A stretch of DNA of 64,000 bases from Lysobacter niastensis (lineage in GTDB: Bacteria; Pseudomonadota; Gammaproteobacteria; Xanthomonadales; Xanthomonadaceae): contig NZ_JADLZT010000009.1 in the NCBI RefSeq assembly GCF_015453285.1, positions 1 through 64,000 of the forward strand. Reading direction: 5' to 3'. Within the stretch, counting starts at the first letter, position 1, and every line of letters begins with the position of its first letter. The translations under genes were made by a program, and so were the position numbers. Positions 16,019-24,317 of the stretch are shown here, in pieces. The notes below the pieces were generated by a model, which was given only the letters and a program-made list of their open reading frames with translations, was not told where the DNA came from and searched no databases.

Positions 16019-17644
16019 TTACCCAGGTGGCGAAGACACGCCCGGTTGCGCTGCGAGCAGATGCCGCACGACGGGCGGGGACGACCCGCGGTGATACGCA
16101 ATCGCCTCCCGCTGCAGGTCAGCATCGGCCTTCGAGACACGATGATGCTGACGCATATGCTCGGCCCATGATTCGACCAGGAACCACTCGACAATCTGCT
16201 CCGGGTTGGCGGCGTCCTCGGTAACGCCCCAAAGATAGGCCCCGTCGCGGCGACGCCCCTCCGACAACCTGCGTAGCACCTGCAAGAATGCCGCCTGCTG
16301 CTCCACGGGCACCTGGTACTCGATCTGCACCATCACCGGGCCACGGTCGTTGGCCACAGGGGTGGCAAGTAGGGGTTGGGGCCAATGGTTCGAGGGCTCC
16401 AGGTCGGCCTCGCCGCTGGGCAAGCGGACGCGGTGGAACGCGACTCCGGTGATCGCAAGGCCGACGCCACCAATCAACAGTGCTTGCGGTACGCCGACGG
16501 TCTGGGCAACCAAGCCCCAACCGAAACTGCCTGCGGCCATGGCGCCGTTGAACACCATCAGATAGATCGCCAACCCGCGGCCGCGCACCCAGTTCGGCAG
16601 TACCGACTGTGCCACGCCGCTCAATGTCGTCAGCGCCGTGATCCAACCGGTGCCGAGTACGAGCAGCAGCGCCACCGCGGCCCACCTCGGTGGCGCGAGC
16701 GCCAGGCAGCCAATGACGATTGCGGCGCACAGGGAGGCGGCGAGCAGCAACCGATCCGAATCTAGGCGCTGCCGCAACGCGGGTAACAGGAACGCACCGG
16801 CAATCGCGCCGGCGCCCACGGCGCCAAGGAGCACGCCGTAGAAGCCCGCGGAGCCTTCCAGCATCTGCCGGGCAACGAGCGGCAGTAGCGCCCATACGCA
16901 ACTGGCGAACAGGAAGAACACCGCCGCACGCAGGAGGACGACGTGCAACTGCCGGCTGGTCCGCGCGTAACGCAGTCCGGCGCGAAAGGCACTGAGGAAC
17001 TGCTCGTCTAGATCGCTCGCTGGCGCCTGCGGACGACGCCACCACAGCAGTGCGGCGATGACGAGGAGATAGCTGGCAACGTCCGCGCCGTAAGCCGCCG
17101 CCGCGCCGAACCCGGCCAGGAGCAGGCCGCCGACGGCTGGGCCAATGGCCCGCGCGATGTTCACGCCCAGCGAGTTCAGCGTGACGGCGCTGCGCAGCGA
17201 CTCGCGCGGTACGAGTTCGGGCACGATCGCTTGCCAAGCCGGCATTGCCAGCGCGGTGCCGACGCCTCCAAGGAACGTCAGTGCCACCAGGTAGCTGATC
17301 GTCATTGACTTCGTCGCGGCCAGCAGAAGCAACGAGCCGCTGACCAGGAGCAGCAATATCTGGGCGGAGATCAGGAAGCGGCGGCGATCGAGGATGTCGG
17401 TGAGTACGCCCGCCGGGATCGCCAACAGGAAGATCGGCAGCGTCGCCGCAGTCTGGATCAGCGCGACCATCGCAGGGCTGGGCGAAAGGTCGGTGACCAG
17501 CCATGAGCTGGCGACATCGCGCATGAAAGAGCCGGTGTTGCCCACCACCGTTGCGGTCCATAGCACAGCGAAGGTGGCGTGGCGAAGCGGCGCGAAGGCG
17601 CCCCCGGAATTGGCTCGGCCAGCGTCGGACGGTGTGGAGGGCAC
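16019..17644 (-). CDS. MFS transporter with C-terminal monooxygenase-like domain
   Basis: The 541-residue protein has twelve hydrophobic segments (about 20-410), with the MFS loop 'GVLTDILDRRRFL', and a soluble C-terminal part (about 435-525) resembling the antibiotic-biosynthesis-monooxygenase fold ('VMVQIEYQVP'). This combination is known in the MFS_3/EntS-like family of drug or siderophore exporters. The GTG at 17644 follows AAGGA by seven bases and lies 11 bases after the DoxX stop; an upstream ATG would overlap DoxX and read non-homologous residues. As part of a hydrolase operon it may export a substrate or product of the pathway. Confidence 0.83.
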   Translation of the reverse strand: MPSTPSDAGRANSGGAFAPLRHATFAVLWTATVVGNTGSFMRDVASSWLVTDLSPSPAMVALIQTAATLPIFLLAIPAGVLTDILDRRRFLISAQILLLLVSGSLLLLAATKSMTISYLVALTFLGGVGTALAMPAWQAIVPELVPRESLRSAVTLNSLGVNIARAIGPAVGGLLLAGFGAAAAYGADVASYLLVIAALLWWRRPQAPASDLDEQFLSAFRAGLRYARTSRQLHVVLLRAAVFFLFASCVWALLPLVARQMLEGSAGFYGVLLGAVGAGAIAGAFLLPALRQRLDSDRLLLAASLCAAIVIGCLALAPPRWAAVALLLVLGTGWITALTTLSGVAQSVLPNWVRGRGLAIYLMVFNGAMAAGSFGWGLVAQTVGVPQALLIGGVGLAITGVAFHRVRLPSGEADLEPSNHWPQPLLATPVANDRGPVMVQIEYQVPVEQQAAFLQVLRRLSEGRRRDGAYLWGVTEDAANPEQIVEWFLVESWAEHMRQHHRVSKADADLQREAIAYHRGSSPPVVRHLLAAQPGVSSPPG

Positions 17645-17655
17645 GGCTGCGTCCT

Positions 17656-18090
17656 TTATGCCGCTGCCGGCGCACGCAGGTCGTGCCAAGCGATCAGCAC
17701 GAACGCGCCGACGAGGCCCAGATGCTCGAAGAACGCATTCATTACCATCATCTGCTCCGGTGGCTGCATCTCCCAGAACCGATTCGCCACAAACGTGGCG
17801 CCGATCGTGAAAGCGGCGAGTATCAGCGCGCCCAGCCACCGCCACCAGCCGATGAGGATCATCAGCCCCGCGCCCAGCTCGACGGCTATCGTCATGATCG
17901 CCAGCGGTGTCGCCGGCGCGAGCCCGAAGTGCTGCATCTCGGCAATCGCGCCTGGGAAGTTGAGCAGCTTGACCAGTCCGCCCTGCAGGTAGGCAGAGCA
18001 GATAGCCAGCAGGGCCACCCAGTGCAGCCATCGTGCAGCGAACAGGTTCACGAACCAACGGGGAGCTCGGCTACTGGCAGGCGCATTCAT
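17656..18090 (-). CDS. DoxX-family membrane protein
   Basis: The 144-residue protein has four hydrophobic helices and the DoxX-type features 'GLVKLLNFPGAIAEMQHFG' early and 'IAVELGAGLMILIGWWRWLGAL' in the middle. DoxX proteins are small inner-membrane subunits linked to quinone or thiol redox chemistry and to many detoxification operons. GGAGTC precedes the ATG. It lies 21 bases after the amidohydrolase stop and 11 before the MFS start, within one operon. The specific partner is not known. Confidence 0.87.
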   Translation of the reverse strand: MNAPASSRAPRWFVNLFAARWLHWVALLAICSAYLQGGLVKLLNFPGAIAEMQHFGLAPATPLAIMTIAVELGAGLMILIGWWRWLGALILAAFTIGATFVANRFWEMQPPEQMMVMNAFFEHLGLVGAFVLIAWHDLRAPAAA

Positions 18091-18111
18091 CGTCGGTGAC
18101 TCCGGGTCTGA

Positions 18112-20088
18112 TCAAACAGCCCAGCACGCGCATCCCAGCGCGCCCCAGAAGCTCTTTGGATCTGCTACCGGGACGCTGTTTGCCCACGCCATGGCATGCC
18201 CGTGGCCGTGCACCTGGCAACGTTTGGAACATCCGCACGAGGCCACCGACTCCTGAAGCGCTGTACGTGACGCGGTCGCCTTGCCCCACGCCGCGTAGCC
18301 GCCGTAGGTGCGTACCGGCGACCAGTCGGGCATCGCCGGCGGCGGTGGTGTGTCGTGGGCGACGAAGGGTCCGGCCGCGTAGACGATGCGGCCACCGGTA
18401 ACCGTCAGCAGCGAGGTGATCTGCGTGATCTCATCCTCCGGGCAACTGTAGAAGTCGCGATCCGGCACCATGAGATCGGCGAGCTGGCCCGCCTGGATGC
18501 GTCCCTTCTTGCCCTCTTCGTTGGAAAACCAGGTGACGTTCTCGGTCCACATTCGCAGAGCGTCATCACGGCTGAGGCAGTTGCGCCGCGGATAGAGCGA
18601 CATGCCGGCGACGGTACGCCCCGTAGTCAGCCAGGCCAGCGATACCCAGGGGTTGTACGACGCCACCCGGGTTGCGTCGGTGCCAGCCGAGACCCTTACG
18701 CCGGAGGCGAGGATGCGCGCCACAGGCGGCGTGGCTTCTGCCGCTGCCTTCCCGTAGCGCTCGACGAAGAACTCGCCCTGGTAGGCCATGCGGTGCTGCA
18801 CGGCGATGCCGCCGCCGAGCGCAGCAACGCGTTCGATCGACTTGTCCGAGATGGTCTCGGCATGGTCGAAGAACCAGTGGAGGTCGCCGAAGGGGATCTC
18901 CTTGTTGACTCGTTCGAAGACGTCGAGCGCGCGACTGATCGTCTCGTCGTAGGTCGCATGCATGCGCCAGGGCCAGCGGTTCTGCACAAGGATCCGCACC
19001 ACCGATTCCAGGTCGTCCTCCATCGTGTCAGGCAGGTCCGGGCGTGGCTCGCGAAAGTCCTCGAAGTCGGCGGCCGAGAACACCAGCATCTCGCCGGCAC
19101 CGTTATGGCGGAAGTAGTCGTCTCCCTGCTGGTACTTCGAAGTGGCCGTCCACTTGAGGAAGTCGTCTTTCTCCTGCTTCGGCTTCTGTGTGAACAAGTT
19201 GTAGGCCAGACGGATGGTCAGCTGGTCTTTCTCGGCTAGCTGACGGATCACTTCGTAGTCTTCCGGATAGTTCTGGAATCCGCCGCCGGCGTCGATGACG
19301 CTGGTCACGCCCAGGCGGTTGAGTTCGCGCATGAAGTGGCGCGTCGAATTGAGCTGGTACTCGATCGGAAGCTTGGGCCCCTTGGCCAGCGTGGCGTAGA
19401 GGATGTTGGCATTCGGCTTGGCCAAGAGCAGACCGGTTGGGTTCCCACTGGCGTCGCGCGTGATCTGGCCACCCGGGGGTTCCGGAGTGTCGCGGGTGTA
19501 TCCGACCGCCCGCAATGCTGCGGCGTTGAGCAATGCGCGGTCATACAAGTGCAGGATGAAAACAGGCGTGTCCGGCGCGATCGCGTTGAGTTCTGCAATC
19601 GTCGGCAGGCGCCTTTCTGCGAACTGCTGCTCAGTGAAGCCTCCTACCACACGCACCCACTGCGGCGGTGGCGTCACCGCCACTTGTTGCTTCAGCATGG
19701 CCATGGCGTCGGCGAGGCTACGTACGCCGTCCCAGCGCAACTCCAGGTTGAAGTTGAGCCCGCCCCGAATGACATGCGTGTGGTTGTCACACAGGCCTGG
19801 CAACGCTTGGCGGCCGTGGAGATCGATCACCTTCGTGCCTGGTCCGACCAGAGCGAGGATCTCGCGGTCATCTCCAACATGGGTAAATCGCCCATCCTTG
19901 ATCGCCACAGCGGTCACGTTTGGCCTGGCGCGATTTAGCGTGGTGAACTTCCCGCCGTGGAGGATCAGATCAGGCATCGCTGGAGCTCCTGACGCAGGTA
20001 GTGCCAATAGGGAGGTCGCGGCGACAGCGGTACCCAAGAAGGCGCGGCGACCCTTGTCCACATCGCTTCCTGACCGACCGGAGCTCAT
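18112..20088 (-). CDS. Tat-exported YtcJ-type amidohydrolase with Cys/His-rich tail
   Basis: The 658-residue protein begins with a twin-arginine export signal ('KGRRAFLGTAVAATSLL') and continues as an Amidohydrolase_3/YtcJ-like metal-dependent hydrolase: 'LPGLCDNHTHV' gives the His-x-His metal pair, 'HWFFDHAE' a downstream metal His, and 'VSAGTDA' the terminal metal Asp. It is therefore probably periplasmic. The last 45 residues contain about six cysteines and three histidines, outside the normal barrel. The ATG at 20088 overlaps the XapX stop (ATGA), so translation is coupled. Substrate unknown; likely hydrolysis of an amide, imide or similar bond in the pathway of this operon. Confidence 0.86.
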   Translation of the reverse strand: MSSGRSGSDVDKGRRAFLGTAVAATSLLALPASGAPAMPDLILHGGKFTTLNRARPNVTAVAIKDGRFTHVGDDREILALVGPGTKVIDLHGRQALPGLCDNHTHVIRGGLNFNLELRWDGVRSLADAMAMLKQQVAVTPPPQWVRVVGGFTEQQFAERRLPTIAELNAIAPDTPVFILHLYDRALLNAAALRAVGYTRDTPEPPGGQITRDASGNPTGLLLAKPNANILYATLAKGPKLPIEYQLNSTRHFMRELNRLGVTSVIDAGGGFQNYPEDYEVIRQLAEKDQLTIRLAYNLFTQKPKQEKDDFLKWTATSKYQQGDDYFRHNGAGEMLVFSAADFEDFREPRPDLPDTMEDDLESVVRILVQNRWPWRMHATYDETISRALDVFERVNKEIPFGDLHWFFDHAETISDKSIERVAALGGGIAVQHRMAYQGEFFVERYGKAAAEATPPVARILASGVRVSAGTDATRVASYNPWVSLAWLTTGRTVAGMSLYPRRNCLSRDDALRMWTENVTWFSNEEGKKGRIQAGQLADLMVPDRDFYSCPEDEITQITSLLTVTGGRIVYAAGPFVAHDTPPPPAMPDWSPVRTYGGYAAWGKATASRTALQESVASCGCSKRCQVHGHGHAMAWANSVPVADPKSFWGALGCACWAV

Positions 20089-20360
20089 GACAGCGGTGGA
20101 TCCTTCCGCGGCTCGTCCGACTGTTTGCACTTGGGCAGTTCACCAAACATGTGCGGCTTCACCTGATCCTGCACCCATGCCGCCGACCGGGTCTCCGGCT
20201 TCAGGAAATTCTTGACCAGCGGCGGTATCTGCTCGCCGACCAGGATGCCTAGCAGTCCGACCAGCGCGATCACCGGCGGCGCCGGCGAGCGCACGTTGAG
20301 AAGTGCATAGATGATGCCCACCAGCAGTCCGGCGGCGAGCGAGAGTAGATAGGGCTTCAT
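20085..20360 (-). CDS. XapX-domain small membrane protein
   Basis: The 91-residue protein opens with two hydrophobic helices separated by 'LNVRSPAPPVIALVGLLG', the hallmark of XapX (DUF1427), followed by a cytoplasmic tail with 'EQIPPLVKNFL'. XapX proteins are typical companions of amidohydrolase and isochorismatase-like genes, as here. A GGAGGTACC ribosome site is present before the ATG. Its role is unknown, perhaps a membrane anchor or transport accessory. Confidence 0.9.
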   Translation of the reverse strand: MKPYLLSLAAGLLVGIIYALLNVRSPAPPVIALVGLLGILVGEQIPPLVKNFLKPETRSAAWVQDQVKPHMFGELPKCKQSDEPRKDPPLS

Positions 20361-20488
20361 CGGGTACCTCCGCTGATGGGAAGGGCGGCGGCACGTCGCG
20401 GGGGTAACGATCGTGCGGCCGCCTCAGGAAGCGCCTGGGACGATTCGCTACGCCTGAATGAACGTCAGCACGCCTGGGAGGAGGCCGG

Positions 20489-21145
20489 TCAGTGCCCGCC
20501 CTCCTGGCCGCCGAACATCGTCTTCGCGTACTGAATGCCTATGCCGTAGCCGCCGGCCAGCTCGCGGGCGATACCGGTCGTCAGTGCATAGGTCTCTCCA
20601 CGGGCCCAGTCGCGTTGCAGTTCGAGCATGTATTGAAGACTGGTCATCGGACGCGCACCGGCTTGGATCATCCGCGCCACGGCACGCTCATGCGCTTCGT
20701 CCGAGACGTCGCCACAGGCGTCGGTGATGACATACGTCTCGAAACCTTGATCGATCGCCGAGAGCACGGGTCCGACAATGCACACACTGGTCCATAGGCC
20801 AGCGAAGACCAGCCGGGCCTTGCCGATCTCGTTGACCCGATTGGTGATCTGGGAGTCTTCCCAGGCATTCATGCTGGTGCGGTCGTACACCGGCCCACTA
20901 CTGAATGTCTCGGTAATCTCCGGAAACAGTGGTCCCGAGAAGCTTTTCTCGGCGACGGTCGTGACGATGCTGGAAACGCCGAAGCCAACGGCCGCCTTGG
21001 ATACCAGGGCGGTATTGGTGCGCAGGGAGCCAATGTCGATGGACCGGACGGCGAACGCCATCTGCGACTGGTGATCGATCAGGATCAGGGTGTGATCCTT
21101 GGGAGTGAGCAGAGTCTTGCCGGGGGTGGGAGAGGCCTTAGTCAT
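20489..21145 (-). CDS. Isochorismatase-like (YcaC-type) hydrolase
   Basis: The 218-residue cysteine hydrolase shows the three-part site of the family: Asp in 'LILIDHQ' near 24, Lys in 'VAEKSFSGP' near 67, and the nucleophilic Cys in 'WTSVCIVGP' near 121. Length and the 'GETYALTTGIARELAGGYGIGIQYAKTMF' tail fit the YcaC-like group rather than nicotinamidase. It heads the six-gene minus-strand operon. Hydrolysis of an amide, carbamate or hydantoin-type substrate is likely; the exact one cannot be read. Confidence 0.88.
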   Translation of the reverse strand: MTKASPTPGKTLLTPKDHTLILIDHQSQMAFAVRSIDIGSLRTNTALVSKAAVGFGVSSIVTTVAEKSFSGPLFPEITETFSSGPVYDRTSMNAWEDSQITNRVNEIGKARLVFAGLWTSVCIVGPVLSAIDQGFETYVITDACGDVSDEAHERAVARMIQAGARPMTSLQYMLELQRDWARGETYALTTGIARELAGGYGIGIQYAKTMFGGQEGGH

Positions 21146-21311
21146 GGCATTGCTCCAGAAGAAGAGGGGATTTCGGCTACATCGTCATGTCACTGCGCGC
21201 AGGGTCTGCATCTGCTGAACCAATGGTCGCCCTTAATTTTGCGGCTACCAAAGAGTGAGGGTGTGAAGGGCAGGGAGTGCCTAAGCAACCCGCTACTACG
21301 AGCGCGCCAGA

Positions 21312-21545
21312 TCAATCTTTGAGCTGACGCATGATGGTTGCGAGATCGGCCACTTCCCAGTGCTCGCCAAGCAAACCAGCCCCAACTCGGTAGAGCTGGA
21401 AGGCCATGGCATCGATCCGGTTTCCAGTTGCATTGAGGCCCAACGCGGCGTAGTCGCCATGCTCCGGTGCGGCGCAAAAGTCAGCTGATCCGGCAGCGCA
21501 CGACGGCATATGCGCGGAGGCCGACGTGTAATAGAGGCCCGACAA
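21312..21545 (-). pseudogene. Remnant of a SnoaL-like ester cyclase (C-terminal part)
   Basis: The C-terminal part of this 77-codon frame reads 'ALGLNATGNRIDAMAFQLYRV' followed by 'EHWEVADLATIMRQL', the typical end of SnoaL-like polyketide-cyclase/ester-cyclase proteins. The first 25-30 codons do not match the family, only a TTG is available as a start, and a stop lies in frame at 21570-21572, so the N-terminal two-thirds are missing. It is a decayed gene fragment between the operon and the hydrolase at 21624. Confidence 0.65.
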
Positions 21546-21623
21546 ACTGTCGAGCCTCCGGAGACCGCGCTACAGAGCGTAGTCCTTTCGCATTGTGCGC
21601 TGCGCCTGAGCCTGCCTTACAAG

Positions 21624-22448
21624 TCAATGCGAAGCGCGCTTTGTCTTTTCCGCTTGCGTTACCTTCTTGGCTGCGGCATCGATGACGTCCGCAACCACTC
21701 GTGGCTGCGTCATATAGACGGCGTGGCTGGCTGGCGTGTACGTGATCTTTGCGCCGATGCGGGTGGCCATGTGCACCAGCATCGCCTGGTCGAAGGCTTT
21801 ATCTTCGGTCGCGATCACTGCCCAACTGGGCTTGGTGCGCCATGCCGCGTGCGTTAGCGGCGTCCCGAAGACCGACATGTTGATCGGCACCTGCGAGTCG
21901 CGCATGAACGCCGCGTCTGCGTCGCTGGCATCGTGAGCAAAGCCGGCTTTGAACTTCTGCAAGTCCAAATAGCCAAAGCCGTCCTTGTGAGTGTCGATCA
22001 CGAACTCTGGCGTCGCGGCAAATCCCTGGTACTGCTGAGCAGTTGTTTCTCCGGCATCCGGCGCCAGCGCTGAAACATAGACCAGGCCCGCGGCCTTGGG
22101 ATGGACGCCCGCCTCAGTGATGACAGTACCGCCCCACGAGTGACCCACCAGAATCGCGGGTCCATCCTGGCGATCGAGGACGCGTGTCGTGGCGGCGACG
22201 TCGTCCGCGAGCGAGGTCAGCGGGTTCTGCACCATGGTCACGTGATAGCCGCGTCGAGTCAGATCGTCGTAGACGCCACGCCAGCCTGAGCCATCGGCAA
22301 AGGCACCATGGACCAGCACTACATTCTTTACCGGGCTGGTGGCAGCTGGATCGGGCTTGGCCGCCTTAGATTCGGCAGCATGGGCAGCAACGGGTAGGGC
22401 AACCGCGACCAGCAGGGTGGTCAGTGAGCGGGCGAGCAACGAGTTCAT
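21624..22448 (-). CDS. Secreted alpha/beta hydrolase
   Basis: The 274-residue protein has a clear Sec signal (about 1-23) and an alpha/beta-hydrolase fold: oxyanion region 'VVLVHGAFADGSGW', nucleophile elbow 'GHSWGG' (Ser near 108), and a late His in 'TPASHAVYMTQP'. It belongs to the short hydrolase family often induced by MarR-type regulators. It is divergent from an OhrR-like gene, with three related palindromes in the shared intergenic region, so it is very probably repressed by that protein. The ATG at 22448 follows GGAGATAACGCC; a longer in-frame start upstream would overlap the operator. It shares its start-of-domain sequence with the truncated gene at 63867. Confidence 0.87.
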   Translation of the reverse strand: MNSLLARSLTTLLVAVALPVAAHAAESKAAKPDPAATSPVKNVVLVHGAFADGSGWRGVYDDLTRRGYHVTMVQNPLTSLADDVAATTRVLDRQDGPAILVGHSWGGTVITEAGVHPKAAGLVYVSALAPDAGETTAQQYQGFAATPEFVIDTHKDGFGYLDLQKFKAGFAHDASDADAAFMRDSQVPINMSVFGTPLTHAAWRTKPSWAVIATEDKAFDQAMLVHMATRIGAKITYTPASHAVYMTQPRVVADVIDAAAKKVTQAEKTKRASH

Positions 22449-22476
22449 GGCGTTATCTCCGGGGAGGGGTGGCGTG

Positions 22477-22554
22477 TCGCGATAATCGTTATCGCGATAA
22501 TTACAAGCTAGGCCGGCCCGGGGTTGGTTGTCAAGATATTCTTTATCGTGATAA
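22477..22554. promoter_or_regulatory. MarR/OhrR-type operators in divergent promoter
   Basis: TCGCGATAA (22477-22485) and TTATCGCGA (22489-22497) form a perfect 9-base inverted repeat. The second arm extends to the 12-base palindrome TTATCGCGATAA (22489-22500), and a close copy, TTATCGTGATAA, lies at 22543-22554. They sit between the divergent hydrolase and MarR starts, where autoregulation and hydrolase control are expected. Confidence 0.75.
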
Positions 22555-22600
22555 CTTTTAACGACTCGATCTACCAAGGACTAGGGTCCAGGAGCAGGCC

Positions 22601-23050
22601 ATGGCATCGAAAGCACCCTTTCCGTTGGACGAACAGCTGTGCTTCTCCTTGTACGGGGCCAGCATTGCGATTACCCGTGCTTACAAGCCGCTGCTGGATG
22701 AGCTCGGCCTGACCTATCCGCAGTACCTCGCCCTCAGCGCGCTGTGGGAAGCCGACGGCCTGACGGTGAGTGGCATTGGCGCGCGTTTGGCGCTCGAGCC
22801 AAGCACTATCACGCCGCTGGTCAAGCGGCTGGAGACCGCCGGACTGGTGGAGCGCCAGCGCAGCGCCCACGACGAACGCCAAGTGCACGTGCAGCTGACT
22901 CAGTCCGGTCGCGAACTGCGCTCACGCACACGATGCTTGGCGGAACTGCTCGCGGACCGCTCGGGCATGGCGTCGAAAGAACTGATCGAACTGAACCGAC
23001 AGGTCCAGCGACTGCGCGACGCGATGTCGGTTCCTCAAGAACAGGAGTAA
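22601..23050 (+). CDS. MarR-family regulator, OhrR-like
   Basis: The 149-residue protein has the winged helix of MarR ('GIGARLALEPSTITPLVKRLETAGLVERQRS') and an N-terminal 'LDEQLCFSLYGASIAITR'. Cys-14 corresponds by position to the peroxide-sensing cysteine of OhrR, and 'LTYPQYLALSALWE' is also OhrR-like. It probably senses organic hydroperoxide or another electrophile and represses itself and the divergent hydrolase through the palindromes at 22477-22554. AGGAG precedes the ATG. It is convergent with the PPOX gene, whose stop lies five bases beyond. Confidence 0.87.
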   Translation: MASKAPFPLDEQLCFSLYGASIAITRAYKPLLDELGLTYPQYLALSALWEADGLTVSGIGARLALEPSTITPLVKRLETAGLVERQRSAHDERQVHVQLTQSGRELRSRTRCLAELLADRSGMASKELIELNRQVQRLRDAMSVPQEQE

Positions 23051-23055
23051 GGCTC

Positions 23056-24030
23056 TCAGGCACGCTGGTGGGTATGCGGGACGGGCCCCCACAACCCGGT
23101 CATCAGGCTGTTGGGCGAGTACTCCTTGAACATCAGTCGCCTGCGCAATGCGCCACGGCGACGAATCGCGTGCTCGACGCGCACACTCCACAAGCGTTCC
23201 GCGCCCTGCAACGCGTTGATGCGGTCGGAATCGAAGTCGATGCTGGCGGCGCCCGTCACCTGCAGGACGTCGCCGCGACGGAAGTCGATGAACAACAGGC
23301 CGGCGCGGCCGGTGGCGAGTATGTTGCCGAGCGTGTTGAAGAACCGATTACCGGAGAAGTCGGGAATCGTCAGGAGATTGCCCTCGACGCGCACGAAGCC
23401 GGCGCGGCCGCCGCGGTGCGACATGTCGACCTGGCGACCCAATGCGTCGGGATCGGCGTAGGTCGCGACGAAGAATGTATCAGCCGCTGCGATCAGCGCG
23501 GCCGCTTCCGCGTCCAGCACATCGAGCGCCTCCACCGCGCCGGCGGGCGTAGGTTCGCGCAAGGACGATACCGCCTCGCGCGTCTGGATGTACTGGGGAC
23601 AATTACCGTACGACTGTTCGACCTCGACTGAAAACCCGGTGCGGTCGACTGCCACGACGTGGCCGTTCATACGGTTCCTGCGCCGCGTATGGAACTCCAG
23701 GCCGAGCATCCCGATCGGCGTGCCTGCTACCAGCAACGTGCCCATCGGATCGCCGATATCGGGCAGGCCGCCGACGGCCAGGTGCGCGGCATCCGGCGAA
23801 CGAATGAAGCCAGGTTCGCCTTCGACGATGCTCGCCCACGGCTGCCCATCTCCATCGACTGCACCCACGAAGATGTCCGGAAGTTTGGTGAACAGCTCAC
23901 GGTGCTGGTCCGGCATGAAGTCGCGGATGACCTTGGGCCCGATCACCTCCATGCGTTCGCTTACGCCGAGGCGGTCGTGTATCTCGCGTTCGCCGCGGTG
24001 CCACGGCGAGGGTGGGTGTTCGGTCGGCAT
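23056..24030 (-). CDS. Pyridoxamine-5'-phosphate-oxidase-like flavoprotein
   Basis: The 324-residue protein matches the PPOX/flavin-nucleotide-binding family found with MarR or oxidative-stress genes: 'LFTKLPDIFVGAVDGDGQPWASIVEG' and 'GTPIGMLGLEFHTRRRNRMNGHV' in an N-terminal half, a second barrel later with 'TFFVATYAD', and 'RAGLLFIDFRRGDVLQVTG'. It thus looks like two split-barrel repeats in one chain. It probably binds FMN or a related cofactor and reduces a small molecule; substrate unknown. GAGGTCATC precedes the ATG. It is monocistronic and converges on the MarR gene. Confidence 0.8.
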   Translation of the reverse strand: MPTEHPPSPWHRGEREIHDRLGVSERMEVIGPKVIRDFMPDQHRELFTKLPDIFVGAVDGDGQPWASIVEGEPGFIRSPDAAHLAVGGLPDIGDPMGTLLVAGTPIGMLGLEFHTRRRNRMNGHVVAVDRTGFSVEVEQSYGNCPQYIQTREAVSSLREPTPAGAVEALDVLDAEAAALIAAADTFFVATYADPDALGRQVDMSHRGGRAGFVRVEGNLLTIPDFSGNRFFNTLGNILATGRAGLLFIDFRRGDVLQVTGAASIDFDSDRINALQGAERLWSVRVEHAIRRRGALRRRLMFKEYSPNSLMTGLWGPVPHTHQRA

Positions 24031-24276
24031 GATGACCTCGCGGCGACGGCGTGATGCCCTTTGACCCGAGACTAGGCCTTTACGCGCGATGGCGCCATGA
24101 CACTTCGGGCAATGCTGCGTTGCAGGAACTGAATCCGTCGAGTCCGCTATCTGGCCGATAGCAGAGGTGCCCTATCGTTGGATCACGCGGTCAACTGATT
24201 CTCGTAGTAAGGACGGAACTGCCGAAAGGCGGCCCTTCCTGCTTTTGCGCGCCACGTCCGGTCGGGGTCGGGAACG

Positions 24277-24300
24277 CGGCGAGCCCTCCCTGGCTCGCCG
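24277..24300 (-). terminator. Hairpin downstream of copB
   Basis: CGGCGAGCC and GGCTCGCCG form a 9-base perfect stem with a six-base loop, 18 bases beyond the copB stop. No T-tract follows. Confidence 0.55.
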
Positions 24301-24317
24301 GTTTCATGAAGGGCCGT

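Noticed and set aside
16019-18058. A 679-codon reading of the MFS gene starting inside doxX
   Set aside because: The first 138 codons are non-homologous, Arg/Asp-rich antiframe of doxX. GTG at 17644 has a good ribosome site and gives the normal MFS length.
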